Notes: generated by a model from the sequence alone, not told the origin. Shown: positions 24,786 to 33,511, counted from the first letter of the stretch. The stretch: DNA of 64,000 nucleotides from Halieaceae bacterium (GCA_902520195.1 CABYND010000002.1:62001-126000); one strand, 5' to 3'. Translations and numbers: made by a program.

Positions 24786-26051
24786 ATGGAAAAACAAGAA
24801 ATTCAGACTCTTCGTGCCCTGATGGAGTATGAAGCGGCACGCACCGAGCCTCCCGAGAGCTTTCCCCACCTGCCTGATATTCCTGCAGGGCGCTACACCG
24901 ACCCCCGGTTCTTCGAATTGGAGCAAGCCGAAATCTTTAAAAAATCCTGGCTGTTTGCCGCGCACCTCGATGAGATCCCGGAACCTGGCTGCTATATGAA
25001 ATGGGAACAGGCCGGCGAGCCCGTGGTACTGGTCCACACCGAGCAAGGCGAGGTTAAAGCCTTTTATAACGTTTGCTCCCACCGTGGCGCCCCGGTTGTG
25101 ACCGAACCCAAGGGCAAGCGGCTCAGATTGACCTGTAAGTACCATGGCTGGAGCTACTCGCTAGACGGCGAACTCAAAGCGATCAAGGACCCGGAAGATT
25201 TCAGAGACCTCGATTTCAGCTGCCGTAGCCTTGCAGATATCCGCTGCGAGACCTTTGGCAAATTTATTTTTGTGAACTTCGACCCCGATGCGATCAGCCT
25301 GCTCGACTGGCTCGGACCGATTGCCGACGAATGGCGGGAGTTTAAGTTCGATCAGTGCCGGCTATCAGCCCGACACAGCTTTGACCTCGACTGCAACTGG
25401 AAGATCGCGATGGAGGCGAATACCGAGGTCTATCACGTACCCAACATTCACCCCACCACTGTCGCACCGTTGCTAGACCACCGACGCAATGTGAACACGC
25501 TCTATGCCAATGGCCATGGGCGCATGGTGGCACCGCCACCGCGCATCGATGAAAAACAGGATGCCGAATCCACCCGCGATGTGGGTGCGCGCGCCGAAAT
25601 AGCCACAGTGGGGGAAATTGCCCGTACCTGCATTCAGTCTTATGGGATCTTCCCCAACTGGGTGTCCCAACTCACCGAATTTGTACTGGCGCCGTTACTC
25701 TTCTGGCCCAACGGTATCGACAAGTGCCGCTTGGAATGCTGGACCATTGCCCCGGACTGGGGCGACGGAGAGGGTCCGGATTACTGGACCGTGAATAACG
25801 GCGAGCGACTCTGCGACATCCTGCTTGAAGACACCGAGTTCGGCACGCAAATACAGCGCTCGATGGAGTCGCCCGGTTTCAAGGGTGTGCCGCTCAGCTA
25901 CCAGGAAGCGCGCATTTACCACTGGAACCAAAATGCGGATCAGATGATCGGGTTGGACAGGATCCCCGCCGAGCTAGCGGTTCGACAGGTGATTGGGGAA
26001 GAATGGGTACACCCCAACGACCCTCGCGTTACCGAGATGACCGAGCAATAA
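24786..26051 (+). CDS. Rieske non-haem iron oxygenase, alpha subunit
   Basis: A ring-hydroxylating-oxygenase type protein of 421 residues. The Rieske [2Fe-2S] ligands are C97, H99, C117 and H120 (CSHRGAP, CKYHGWSYSLDG). The mononuclear iron site follows in NWKIAMEANTEVYHVPNIHP with paired His and a later acidic residue. The bridging Asp/Glu is in the same segment. Neither a small beta subunit nor a reductase or ferredoxin lies nearby, so it would need electron partners from elsewhere. Candidate substrates range from aromatics to quaternary amines or sterol-like compounds. Confidence 0.87.
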   Translation: MEKQEIQTLRALMEYEAARTEPPESFPHLPDIPAGRYTDPRFFELEQAEIFKKSWLFAAHLDEIPEPGCYMKWEQAGEPVVLVHTEQGEVKAFYNVCSHRGAPVVTEPKGKRLRLTCKYHGWSYSLDGELKAIKDPEDFRDLDFSCRSLADIRCETFGKFIFVNFDPDAISLLDWLGPIADEWREFKFDQCRLSARHSFDLDCNWKIAMEANTEVYHVPNIHPTTVAPLLDHRRNVNTLYANGHGRMVAPPPRIDEKQDAESTRDVGARAEIATVGEIARTCIQSYGIFPNWVSQLTEFVLAPLLFWPNGIDKCRLECWTIAPDWGDGEGPDYWTVNNGERLCDILLEDTEFGTQIQRSMESPGFKGVPLSYQEARIYHWNQNADQMIGLDRIPAELAVRQVIGEEWVHPNDPRVTEMTEQ

Positions 26052-26059
26052 AGGTCGCA

Positions 26060-26731
26060 TCAAACCCGCTTTGCTGCCACCACCGCCGCAGCGGAACCCG
26101 AACCCACAATGGCACACCAGAGCCGCAACATTACGTTGCGCTTGGGTAACGCCAAACTGGCCGCCTCATCGCGGTGGCTCACCTCATCTGCCTGGCAGTC
26201 GAGCAGCACTTGCCGCAGCGGGCCGTGTTCACCCTCAGGCATCAGTCGCACAATCTGCTGCTCGTAGTGGTGATCAACGAATGTCTCCACCGCCTCAATC
26301 GTGGCAAACACCGCCTGCCGGCCAAATAGTGCGGGCAACGCGCCCGTCAGCCAGCCCATGACACTCCAGAGTGGCAGTAACCGCGTGCGGCCTGCTACGG
26401 GGACGATCTCTTCCATCAGCGTAAGGTGCTTTTGCTCAGTCTGCAGATGCAACGCTGCAAATTCCCTGACGCTCGCATCCCGTGAGATTGCCAAAATACC
26501 GCGATAAATCATGACCGCGCCGAACTCTCCGGCATGATCTGAGCGGAGCTCCTGTTGGAGCCAACGGGGCAGGCCGCTGAACGCCAGCCAGCCTGACGCA
26601 ACATCAGTAGCGGGCGACGCTGTTACTGAAACCGCGTTAAGCACCGCCGACGCTACCTGCGCCTCGATTTGTCCGGCAGAGGCTGCCTGTGGAGCAGATG
26701 GCGGTTGTGATGTCGGCGCCGTAAACGTCAT
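26060..26731 (-). CDS. coq7: Coq7-like ferritin-fold diiron hydroxylase
   Basis: A member of the demethoxyubiquinone hydroxylase (Coq7) family, which performs the last hydroxylation in ubiquinone synthesis. After an Ala/Pro-rich, poorly conserved N-terminal ~60 residues, the carboxylate-bridged diiron core is seen: RSDHAGEFGAVMIYRG, HLQTEQKHL, ATIEAVETFVDHHYEQQI and CQADEVSHRDEA provide Glu and His ligands. The terminal hydrophobic stretch fits membrane association. Convergent with the Rieske gene, 8 bp apart. Confidence 0.8.
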   Translation of the reverse strand: MTFTAPTSQPPSAPQAASAGQIEAQVASAVLNAVSVTASPATDVASGWLAFSGLPRWLQQELRSDHAGEFGAVMIYRGILAISRDASVREFAALHLQTEQKHLTLMEEIVPVAGRTRLLPLWSVMGWLTGALPALFGRQAVFATIEAVETFVDHHYEQQIVRLMPEGEHGPLRQVLLDCQADEVSHRDEAASLALPKRNVMLRLWCAIVGSGSAAAVVAAKRV

Positions 26732-26813
26732 TTGTGACAGAGCGATTAGAAAAAGATGGAAAATATAGCGAACTTCGCCAAGAGAATCAGGTCATCGTGG
26801 TCGCAGGATAATC

Positions 26814-27854
26814 TCAGCCGGTGCCCAGTGACTCCAGATCGATCACAAACCGGTACTGGACGTCGCCCTCCTGCGGCCGATGCCAAGCCGTCTCAATCTC
26901 ATCGAGTTGAATCAGCTCGATCTCGGCGCCCAGACCGTGGCTGTGGGCAAACTGCATCATCTCCCGGGTGTCGGCAATACCGCCGATCAGAGAGCCTTCC
27001 AGTGCGCGGTCACCAAACACGATCAGTGCAGGGAAGATTTCCAGCTGATCTGTGGGCACACCCACCAGGCAGAGCTTGCCGCCCCGGCGCAGAAGAGGAA
27101 ACCAGCGATTCAAATCGTGCGGATTGGAGATCGTATCCAGAATTAGATCCACCTGCCCCATCCACGCCTGCAAATCCTCGGAGTCCGGGTCAAGTGCCAC
27201 CTCCGCACCCAGACGCGTGGCGTCAGCGCGCTTGGCTTCTGAGCGAGAGGCCACAATCACGCGAGCACCCATAGCGCTGGCAAACTGGATCGCGAGATGG
27301 CCAAGCCCACCCATACCCAACACACACATGGTCGTACCCGGGCCGACGTTGAAGCGTTTCAGCGGGGTATACACCGTGATGCCGCCACACAGCAGCGGCA
27401 CCATACGCGCAAGATCCGCGTCGGCCGGGATGGGTACGAGGTAGTCGTAATCGATCACGTAGTCGGAGGCGTAACCGCCGTAATTCACGTGCCCCTCGCG
27501 GTCTTTGCTATTGAAGCTCAGCGTAAAACCGGTTTCACAATAGTGCTCGTCGCCAGTGTCACAGGAGTGGCAGCTTCGACAGCTGTCGGCAATGCACCCT
27601 ACTCCGACCTTGTCACCGACTGACACACCCTGCACTTCTGCGCCCATCTCGCTGACAGTGCCCACCATCTCGTGTCCAGGCACCATGGGGAATATGCCAC
27701 CGCCGAGTTTGTCACTGGCCGCAACGAGATCGGAGTGACAGATGCTGCAGAACTTCAAATCCAGCCGCACATCCCGCGGTCCCAGCGGGCGGCGCTCAAT
27801 GGCGGTGCGGCTCAAGCGGGTGCCCGCTTCTTCGAGTTGATAGGCCACGGTCAT
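26814..27854 (-). CDS. Zinc-dependent NAD(P) alcohol dehydrogenase (YahK-like)
   Basis: A medium-chain dehydrogenase of the cinnamyl-alcohol/YahK aldehyde reductase branch. The start is the ATG at 27854 with AAGGAGAGG just before it (346 residues). Catalytic zinc ligands: CSICHSD, GHEMVG and later Cys. Structural zinc: the four-Cys lobe GVGCIADSCRSCHSCDTGDEHYCE. The Rossmann motif is VLGMGGLGHLAIQFA near residue 180. The preferred substrate is unknown; broad NADPH aldehyde reductases are the nearest well-known relatives. Downstream of the arsenite exporter on the same strand, but separated from it by ~120 bp. Confidence 0.9.
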   Translation of the reverse strand: MTVAYQLEEAGTRLSRTAIERRPLGPRDVRLDLKFCSICHSDLVAASDKLGGGIFPMVPGHEMVGTVSEMGAEVQGVSVGDKVGVGCIADSCRSCHSCDTGDEHYCETGFTLSFNSKDREGHVNYGGYASDYVIDYDYLVPIPADADLARMVPLLCGGITVYTPLKRFNVGPGTTMCVLGMGGLGHLAIQFASAMGARVIVASRSEAKRADATRLGAEVALDPDSEDLQAWMGQVDLILDTISNPHDLNRWFPLLRRGGKLCLVGVPTDQLEIFPALIVFGDRALEGSLIGGIADTREMMQFAHSHGLGAEIELIQLDEIETAWHRPQEGDVQYRFVIDLESLGTG

Positions 27855-27977
27855 GACGCCTCTCCTTATTATTGTGCTCTGTAGTCTTGTGGGATCACGA
27901 CCGCGAGGCCATCGCGACGCACTCACTATTGAGCCGAGCTTATCAGGACGGGGCCGCCCTCGCGACGCCGGATCAGG

Positions 27978-28985
27978 CTACCAGCGTGTGCGATTCACAA
28001 TGGCCACCAGCGAGAGCATCACCGGCACTTCAACCAACACGCCTACCACGGTGGCCAACGCAGCTCCAGAGTGCAGGCCGAACAGGCTGATCGCGACCGC
28101 CACGGCCAACTCAAAGAAGTTCGAGGTACCGATGAGTGCGCAAGGCGCCGCCACCGCGTGCTCTAACCGCCACCAGCGCGCCGCAAGATAGGCCACAGCA
28201 AAGATTCCGTAGGTTTGAATAAGCAGCGGGATCGCAATCAGCACAATGTCCAGCGGCTGCGCCAGGATAGTCTCGGCCTGAAGGCCAAATAGCAGCACCA
28301 CCGTACCGAGCAGGCCTGCTATCGAATAGGGCTTCAGCGCATTCAACAGTGACGCTAGCCGCTCTGGACTGTCGGGGCGATACAAGGCCTTCCGCGTCAC
28401 TATGCCGGCAGCCAGCGGAATCACAACGTAAAGCAGGACGGAAAGGAGAAGCGTCTCCCAGGGGACCACCACATCTGTCACGCCCAGAAGAAACCCCGCC
28501 AGCGGAGCAAAGGCAAAAATCATAATCAGGTCATTCACAGAGACCTGCACAAGGGTGTAATTCGCGTCCCCTTTGGTCAGATGACTCCACACAAAAACCA
28601 TGGCGGTGCACGGTGCAACCCCCAGCAAAATCATCCCGGCGATATATTCCGTCGCAGTTTCCGGATCCACGAGATCCACAAAGAACACCCTGAAAAACAA
28701 CCACCCGAGGGCCGCCATCGTGAAGGGCTTGATCAGCCAATTTACGACCAAAGTGATGATCAGACCCTTTGGTTTGTTCCGAATATCTCGGATCGACCCA
28801 AAATCGACCTGCACCATCATCGGGTAAATCATGATCCAGATGAGCGCCGCTACTGCCAGATTGACCCGCGCAAACTCAAAGGCGGCAAGCGCCGTAAAAA
28901 CGTCTGGCGCGGCGTTACCCAGCACAACGCCGAGTAGGATACAGAGGCCGACCCAAACACTCAGGTACCGTTCAAAAATGCCCAT
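27978..28985 (-). CDS. acr3: Arsenite efflux transporter Acr3
   Basis: An inner-membrane arsenite/H+ antiporter of the ACR3 (BART) family. It has 335 residues and ten predicted helices, starting [24 protein letters not shown]. The conserved [12 protein letters not shown] and the functional cysteine at 126 ([15 protein letters not shown]) identify it, as do [16 protein letters not shown] and [20 protein letters not shown]. It follows arsC by 33 bp on the same strand. No ArsR regulator is visible beside the pair. Some annotators use arsB as the symbol. Confidence 0.93.
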   Translation of the reverse strand: MGIFERYLSVWVGLCILLGVVLGNAAPDVFTALAAFEFARVNLAVAALIWIMIYPMMVQVDFGSIRDIRNKPKGLIITLVVNWLIKPFTMAALGWLFFRVFFVDLVDPETATEYIAGMILLGVAPCTAMVFVWSHLTKGDANYTLVQVSVNDLIMIFAFAPLAGFLLGVTDVVVPWETLLLSVLLYVVIPLAAGIVTRKALYRPDSPERLASLLNALKPYSIAGLLGTVVLLFGLQAETILAQPLDIVLIAIPLLIQTYGIFAVAYLAARWWRLEHAVAAPCALIGTSNFFELAVAVAISLFGLHSGAALATVVGVLVEVPVMLSLVAIVNRTRW

Positions 28986-29018
28986 CGCGAACTCCTTTCA
29001 CAGCCATGCATCACACAT

Positions 29019-29438
29019 TCAGGATTCAATCTCTCGAACCCACTCATCGACTTTATTCTCAATGCGATCAATCACCGCCATGAATGCGCTGCGAATAGCC
29101 GCGGCGCTGCCTTCTGCGCGGGACGGGTCGGGCAGCCCCCAGTGATGTTTTTCGACCTCACCCATCCAGAGCGGGCAGGTCTCCCCAGCTGCACTATCAC
29201 AGACAGTGACCACGCGATCAGGGTTAAAAGCGGCGAGGTCCTCCCATGACTGGCTCTGCAATCCGCTCGTTAAATAACCGCGCTCTTCGAGATAGCGCAG
29301 GGTTAAAGGATGCACGGCATCGATCGGAGCGCTACCCGCGCTGGCCGCCTGAAGAGAACCGGCGCCACGCTGGGACGCAATGGCCTCACATAAAATGCTG
29401 CGACAACGGTTGTGGGTGCAAATGAACAGCAATTTCAC
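29019..29438 (-). CDS. arsC: Arsenate reductase ArsC (low-molecular-weight phosphatase type)
   Basis: Reduces arsenate to arsenite for export by Acr3. The frame opens at GTG 29462, but GTG at 29438 has GGAG six bases before it and yields the family start MKLLFICTHNRCRS (139 residues). The phosphatase-loop Cys is C7 (C-x4-C-R-S). Relay cysteines appear in VCDSAAGETCPLW, and WGLPDPSRAEG is the acid loop. The motif set is that of LMW-PTP-fold ArsC rather than the glutaredoxin-dependent E. coli type. Electrons probably come from thioredoxin or a glutathione system. Confidence 0.92.
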   Translation of the reverse strand: MKLLFICTHNRCRSILCEAIASQRGAGSLQAASAGSAPIDAVHPLTLRYLEERGYLTSGLQSQSWEDLAAFNPDRVVTVCDSAAGETCPLWMGEVEKHHWGLPDPSRAEGSAAAIRSAFMAVIDRIENKVDEWVREIES

Positions 29439-29472
29439 GACGGGCTCCACCGCAGAGCCCACCGGGAACGGA

Positions 29473-30060
29473 TCAAACAGAATCGCTGATATACAGCGAT
29501 CGCTTTGGCTCTTTAAACACCCGCTCCATCATAGGTTCAAAAAATGACAGTTCGTAGCACTCCGCGTCGGGGTCGAAGGCGGGGGCGTCGTATTTTTCAA
29601 TGAATTCCAACGTGCGCTCGTAGTGAGGATGGTCCTTGTATTGATCCCTGAGATCCCTATCGAGGCCCATGTAGTGAAAAAAGTAGTACCCCTGAAAAAT
29701 GCCGTGGTGCTTGACCATCCAGTGGTTGGCCTCGCTCACGTAGGGCTCGAGCAGCACAGCCGCGACATCAGCATGGTTGGCAGGGCCCAGCGTGTCACCA
29801 ATGTCGTGCAACAAAGCGCACACCACGTACTCTTCATCTTTCCCGTCTTTATGGGCCAGTGTGGCGGTTTGCAGGCTGTGGGTCAGTCGGTCTATGGCAA
29901 AGCCTCCGCAATCACCCTCAAGCAAGATAAGATGAGACTTAATCCGTTTGCACACGTCACCCCGAAACTCGAAAAATTCGGCGCCGATGATTTCCCAATC
30001 TTCCTGTGTGCCATCTTTCATATGACGGAACTGGGCGCGTTTCGGTAGGGCCTGATTCAT
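29473..30060 (-). CDS. HD-domain protein with PhnZ-like diiron ligands
   Basis: A cytoplasmic HD-superfamily protein (195 residues from the ATG at 30060, preceded by AGGAGAG). The metal ligands are all visible: H61 (THSLQTA), H85-D86 (LLHDIGD), H96 (NHADVAA), H118/H119 (VKHHG) and D158 (KYDAPAFD). This pattern and the THSLQ...DEEYVVCALLHDIGD block resemble PhnZ/TmpB, mixed-valent diiron oxygenases that cleave phosphonates, rather than simple phosphohydrolases. It ends 34 bp before the arsC start on the same strand, which suggests cotranscription with arsC and acr3. The substrate is unknown. Confidence 0.78.
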   Translation of the reverse strand: MNQALPKRAQFRHMKDGTQEDWEIIGAEFFEFRGDVCKRIKSHLILLEGDCGGFAIDRLTHSLQTATLAHKDGKDEEYVVCALLHDIGDTLGPANHADVAAVLLEPYVSEANHWMVKHHGIFQGYYFFHYMGLDRDLRDQYKDHPHYERTLEFIEKYDAPAFDPDAECYELSFFEPMMERVFKEPKRSLYISDSV

Positions 30061-30315
30061 GGCTTCTCTCCTGTTGGCGGCACACACCGCACTGACTTTT
30101 CAGCATTAATGGGGACGAGAATACTGCTGTGTTGCGGGTGCTTCAAGAACGCCCCGCTACAATGCCTCCGCGCTCTGGAATTGCTCGCCACCGCTGAAAA
30201 AAACGCGGATCGTATCGCGACTCGACTTTTCACCATAAGCAGATCACGATAAGTAGGCTATAAAAGGTGCCCGAACGCAGCTCCCTATCAAGGATCGATG
30301 AAGAGGATAGACACC

Positions 30316-30420
30316 ATGAACAAAATGATTGCTATTGGAAGCGCCCTGACCCTCCTGCTGAGTATGGGCTGCGCGTCAACCTCAGAACCACCCCCCAGCA
30401 CCACGCCGGATGGCATGTGA
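30316..30420 (+). CDS. Very small lipoprotein, 34 residues
   Basis: A short frame with ATG start and TGA stop that codes for a lipoprotein signal (MNKMIAIGSALTLLLSMGC) with lipobox LSMG-C at Cys19. A 15-residue mature part follows, rich in Ser, Thr and Pro. It resembles small outer-membrane lipoproteins of the entericidin size class, without clear family identity. An AGGATAG element lies about 6 bp before the start. The next gene begins 15 bp after the stop. Confidence 0.55.
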   Translation: MNKMIAIGSALTLLLSMGCASTSEPPPSTTPDGM

Positions 30421-30435
30421 CCGAGGTCTCGGGCT

Positions 30436-31494
30436 ATGAAACGCACCGCGACAGTTGCGATCAGCCTCATTGCTCTAGGGCTGGGCGCCCTGTTTTTGCT
30501 ACCTCAGTGGGCGCCTGTGAGTGCCGTAATTTGGACCCCGCCCCCTAACCCCGGGTTGACCGGCGTGTTTGCGCCCAATCGGGCGCTGTCGGCGATTACC
30601 GAGGTCCCGGTCGGCACTGCCCCCGAGCACGTAGCCTGTGATGCCGAGGGTAGGCTCTACACCAGTCTAGATGGTGGTGCCGTGTTGCGGTCCGACACGG
30701 GTTCGGAGTGGTTGGAGATAGGCAATACGGACGGGCGGCCGCTCGGTCTGAGACCCGATGGGCAGGACGGCCTCTGGATTGCTGACTCCATGGCCGGCTT
30801 GCTCCATATGGATGCCAATGGCGCGATTACCGTGCTGGCCGCTGTGCTCGACGGGGAACCGTTGCGCTTTGTCGACGATCTTGATGTCGACAGCGACGGG
30901 GGCATCTGGTTCTCCGACGCCAGCCAGCGATTTAACTACACACAGGTCGCACTCGATTTTTTTGAAGGTAGCCGCACCGGCAGACTGCTCCGCTACGACC
31001 CGGCAACACAACAGACCGAGGTCATGATGGACGGCCTCTTTTTTGCCAACGGCGTGACCCTGGGCCCCAACGAGGACTATGTACTGGTCAATGAGACGGG
31101 CATGGGCCGGGTACATCGGCTGTGGCTGAAGGGCGCAAAAGCTGGCCAGCGAGATGTCTTTGTCGACGAGTTGCCGGGTACGCCGGACAACATCCGTTTT
31201 GACGGCGAGGACACCTTTTGGATTGCCATGCCTTCACTGCGCGCGAGCGTAGATTTACTAGCCCCCTTGCCGCGACTGAGGGCGCTACTGTCCTTCCTGC
31301 CCATCCCCTGGCTCGAAGCCGCCGCCCAGCCCGCGAGCTTTGTTGTTGGCGTGAACCTTGAGGGCGAGGTTACTCATAACCTGCAGGACCAGGATAACCC
31401 CTTTCTCTATATCACCGGTGTCACACCTTGTGGCGACACCCTGTATCTGGGCAGTTTGGAAACCGAGGCGATCGGCATCTTGCCGAAGCCTTGA
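30436..31494 (+). CDS. SMP-30/strictosidine-synthase-like beta-propeller protein
   Basis: A membrane-anchored or exported six-bladed beta-propeller of 352 residues. An N-terminal hydrophobic segment (VAISLIALGLGALFLLPQWAP) is followed by propeller repeats: EHVACDAEGRLYTSLDGG, GLRPDGQDGLWIADSMAGLL, DDLDVDSDGGIWFSDASQRFN, FANGVTLGPNEDYVLVNETGMGRVHRLWL and PDNIRFDGEDTFWIAMPSLRAS. These match the SMP-30/gluconolactonase/strictosidine synthase group, which includes lactonases and paraoxonase-like hydrolases. The substrate cannot be inferred. The tiny lipoprotein gene lies 15 bp upstream. Confidence 0.8.
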   Translation: MKRTATVAISLIALGLGALFLLPQWAPVSAVIWTPPPNPGLTGVFAPNRALSAITEVPVGTAPEHVACDAEGRLYTSLDGGAVLRSDTGSEWLEIGNTDGRPLGLRPDGQDGLWIADSMAGLLHMDANGAITVLAAVLDGEPLRFVDDLDVDSDGGIWFSDASQRFNYTQVALDFFEGSRTGRLLRYDPATQQTEVMMDGLFFANGVTLGPNEDYVLVNETGMGRVHRLWLKGAKAGQRDVFVDELPGTPDNIRFDGEDTFWIAMPSLRASVDLLAPLPRLRALLSFLPIPWLEAAAQPASFVVGVNLEGEVTHNLQDQDNPFLYITGVTPCGDTLYLGSLETEAIGILPKP

Positions 31495-31701
31495 GCCCAT
31501 GAACCTCTGAGGTTCTGAACCCCTGGGCCTCTAAACCTCTCAATCCCGCAGTCCTTAAGTCTCTGAGTCTCTAAACCCCTGAGCTTCTTAACCTTAAAAA
31601 CTCTCAAGCTTTAAAACTTCGAACCTGTGAATTTATAAATCCCTCAATCTCTGCTTTCATACATCTCTGAATTTCTTCACCTCTGAGTCTCTGAGGCTGA
31701 C
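31495..31701. repeat. Degenerate CTCTGAAC-like repeat tract
   Basis: This 207-bp interval between two plus-strand genes consists almost wholly of variants of a ~10-12 bp pyrimidine-biased unit: CCTCTGAGG, TTCTGAACCCC, CTCTAAACC, TCTCTGAGTC, CCCTGAGCTTC, CTCTGAATTTC. CTCTGAGTCTCT occurs exactly at 31561-31572 and again at 31681-31692. No gene is plausible in it, as TGA and TAA recur in every frame. Base composition is clearly more AT-rich than the flanks. Confidence 0.75.
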
Positions 31702-32547
31702 ATGACGATAGATAACGCCACACAAATCGAATTCTGGAACGGCGAGACGGGCCACAACTGGGTCACCCACGACGCGCTCATGGAAGCCATGTTGCAGCCA
31801 CTAGGTGAGTCTGTAATGGACACACTGGCGCCCCAGCCTGGAGAAGACGTCCTCGATATTGGCTGTGGTTGTGGCCACACCTCGCTAAGCCTAGCCAAGC
31901 GGGTTGGAGCAGAAGGCTCGGTAACCGGAGTCGATATCTCCGCACCCATGTTGGCCGTTGCGAGTCACTTGGCGGCTGAACACAGCTCGATTCAGTTTGT
32001 CGAAGCAGATGCGCAAACCCACGCTTTCGCACCAGAGCGTTATGACGTGGTCTTCTCGCGCTTTGGCGTAATGTTCTTCGAAGACCCGGTCGCCGCCTTC
32101 GCCAATATCTGGAGCGCTCTGCGAACATCAGGCCGTCTCGCGTTTTGCTGCTGGCAACCTCGCGCCGTGAACCCATTCATGACCGTGCCGGCGATGGCGG
32201 CCCTCGAGCTGTTGCCGGCACCCCCCGAGATGCCGCCGCGCACCCCGGGCCCCTTCGCGTTTGAGGAGGCTGATTATGTTACGGACGTGCTGACCAGCGC
32301 GGGGTTTGGGAACGTCGCCGTGACGCCGCTAGAACAGCCATTGACCTTCGGACGCGGTTTGAGCCTTACCGATATTGTCGAGCGGCTGGTTCAGATTGGC
32401 CCGATCGCCCAGATGGTGCGCGAGGCGCCAGAGGACCTACAACAGCCGGTTCGTGACAAAGTGGCTGATGCGGTCGCCCCCTTTTACAGCGAAGACGCTG
32501 GAGTGACCCTCGACGGCCAATTTTGGCAGGTGACAGCGCGTCGGTAG
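31702..32547 (+). CDS. Class I SAM-dependent methyltransferase
   Basis: A 281-residue cytoplasmic methyltransferase. The N-terminus (NATQIEFWNGETGHNWV) matches proteins of the UbiE/Methyltransf_11-25 group. Motif I is VLDIGCGCGHTSLSLAKRVG near 50-68, then SVTGVDISAPMLAVA and VFSRFGVMFFEDPVAAFANI (motifs post I and II). The substrate is unknown. The ATG follows a GAGGCTGAC sequence at the end of the repeat tract, so its promoter must lie in or across that tract. Confidence 0.85.
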   Translation: MTIDNATQIEFWNGETGHNWVTHDALMEAMLQPLGESVMDTLAPQPGEDVLDIGCGCGHTSLSLAKRVGAEGSVTGVDISAPMLAVASHLAAEHSSIQFVEADAQTHAFAPERYDVVFSRFGVMFFEDPVAAFANIWSALRTSGRLAFCCWQPRAVNPFMTVPAMAALELLPAPPEMPPRTPGPFAFEEADYVTDVLTSAGFGNVAVTPLEQPLTFGRGLSLTDIVERLVQIGPIAQMVREAPEDLQQPVRDKVADAVAPFYSEDAGVTLDGQFWQVTARR

Positions 32548-32556
32548 GCTGAGGAC

Positions 32557-32571
32557 GCCATAACTTATGGC
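32557..32571. promoter_or_regulatory. Perfect 7-1-7 palindrome before the SDR gene
   Basis: GCCATAA and TTATGGC flank a single central base, a perfect inverted repeat. It overlaps a CATAAT hexamer (32571-32576) that could be a -10 element, about 55 bp before the SDR start. This is the geometry of a repressor operator; no cognate regulator gene is adjacent. Confidence 0.4.
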
Positions 32572-32628
32572 ATAATCCGTGCCAATTGAGCCTCGGCTCT
32601 TCCCACCTCCTCACACAGGATCTTGTTC

Positions 32629-33435
32629 ATGGATACCCAATCTCTCTTTTCTCTGGCTGGGCGCACCGCGCTGGTGACCGGCGGCTCCCGGGGCATCGGC
32701 AAGATGATCGCCACCGGGTTTATTGCTCAAGGCGCCAAGGTGTACATCTCCAGCCGCAAAGCGGACGTCTGCGAGGCCGTCGCCGAGGAGTTGGGGCCCA
32801 ACTGTATTGCCGTACCGCAGGACATCTCTACCGTCGACGGCTGCAAGGCCCTGACCGCCACCATGGCCGAGCATGAATCCGACATCGATATTCTCGTGAA
32901 TAACGCGGGCGCCGCTTGGGGCGAGTCCTTTGAAACCTTTCCTGAAGCGGGATGGGACAAGGTCATGGACCTCAACGTGAAGTCAATCTTTTTCCTGACC
33001 CAGGCAATGCACGGCCTGCTGAAAGCCGGCGCATCGGATGAGCAGCCAGCAAAGGTAATTAATATCGCCTCGATCGACGGCCTGCGGCTGAACCCCTGGG
33101 AAACCTATAGCTATCAAGCCTCCAAGGCGGCGGTCATCAACCTAACCAAGCGACTCGCAGCGCGACTGGTGAAAGACGGCATTCTGGTCACGGGTATAGC
33201 ACCCGGCGCGTTTGCCTCTGAGATGAATAAAGCCGCGCGGGATTTGGGCGATATCGTGGGCCAGCATGTACCAGCGGGCCGCATCGGTAATGACGAGGAC
33301 ATGGCGGGCGTGGCCATCTACCTTGCATCGCGCGCAGGTAACTACGTTGTGGGTGAGACCATCGCGGTAGATGGCGGCGTGGTACACGCCTTCCTCACCG
33401 AGAGCTGGGAGGTCGACCCGTCCGGCGCGCATTGA
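32629..33435 (+). CDS. RhlG-like short-chain dehydrogenase/reductase
   Basis: A 268-residue SDR starting at ATG 32629 (a TTG lies two codons upstream in frame). The cofactor site is TGGSRGIGKMIATGF, then NNAGAAWG, a catalytic Ser in NIASIDG, and Tyr/Lys in YSYQASKAAVINL. The end has YVVGETIAVDGG. Overall similarity is to RhlG/3-oxoacyl-ACP reductase-type enzymes (FSLAGRTALVTGGSRGIG, GWDKVMDLNVKSIF). The substrate is probably a beta-keto acyl thioester or a related ketone; not certain. It is followed by a shared terminator. Confidence 0.87.
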   Translation: MDTQSLFSLAGRTALVTGGSRGIGKMIATGFIAQGAKVYISSRKADVCEAVAEELGPNCIAVPQDISTVDGCKALTATMAEHESDIDILVNNAGAAWGESFETFPEAGWDKVMDLNVKSIFFLTQAMHGLLKAGASDEQPAKVINIASIDGLRLNPWETYSYQASKAAVINLTKRLAARLVKDGILVTGIAPGAFASEMNKAARDLGDIVGQHVPAGRIGNDEDMAGVAIYLASRAGNYVVGETIAVDGGVVHAFLTESWEVDPSGAH

Positions 33436-33456
33436 TCGCCCACAAGACCCTCAACC

Positions 33457-33486
33457 AAAAAAGCGAGCCTTCCAGCTCGCTTTTTT
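33457..33486. terminator. Bidirectional intrinsic terminator
   Basis: A-run plus GCGAGC (33463-33468), a 6-nt loop, then GCTCGC (33475-33480) and six T. It reads as a terminator on both strands and sits between the convergent SDR and sulfatase genes. Confidence 0.88.
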
Positions 33487-33511
33487 ATTTCTCAGTCAGC
33501 GCTCTAGGCCG

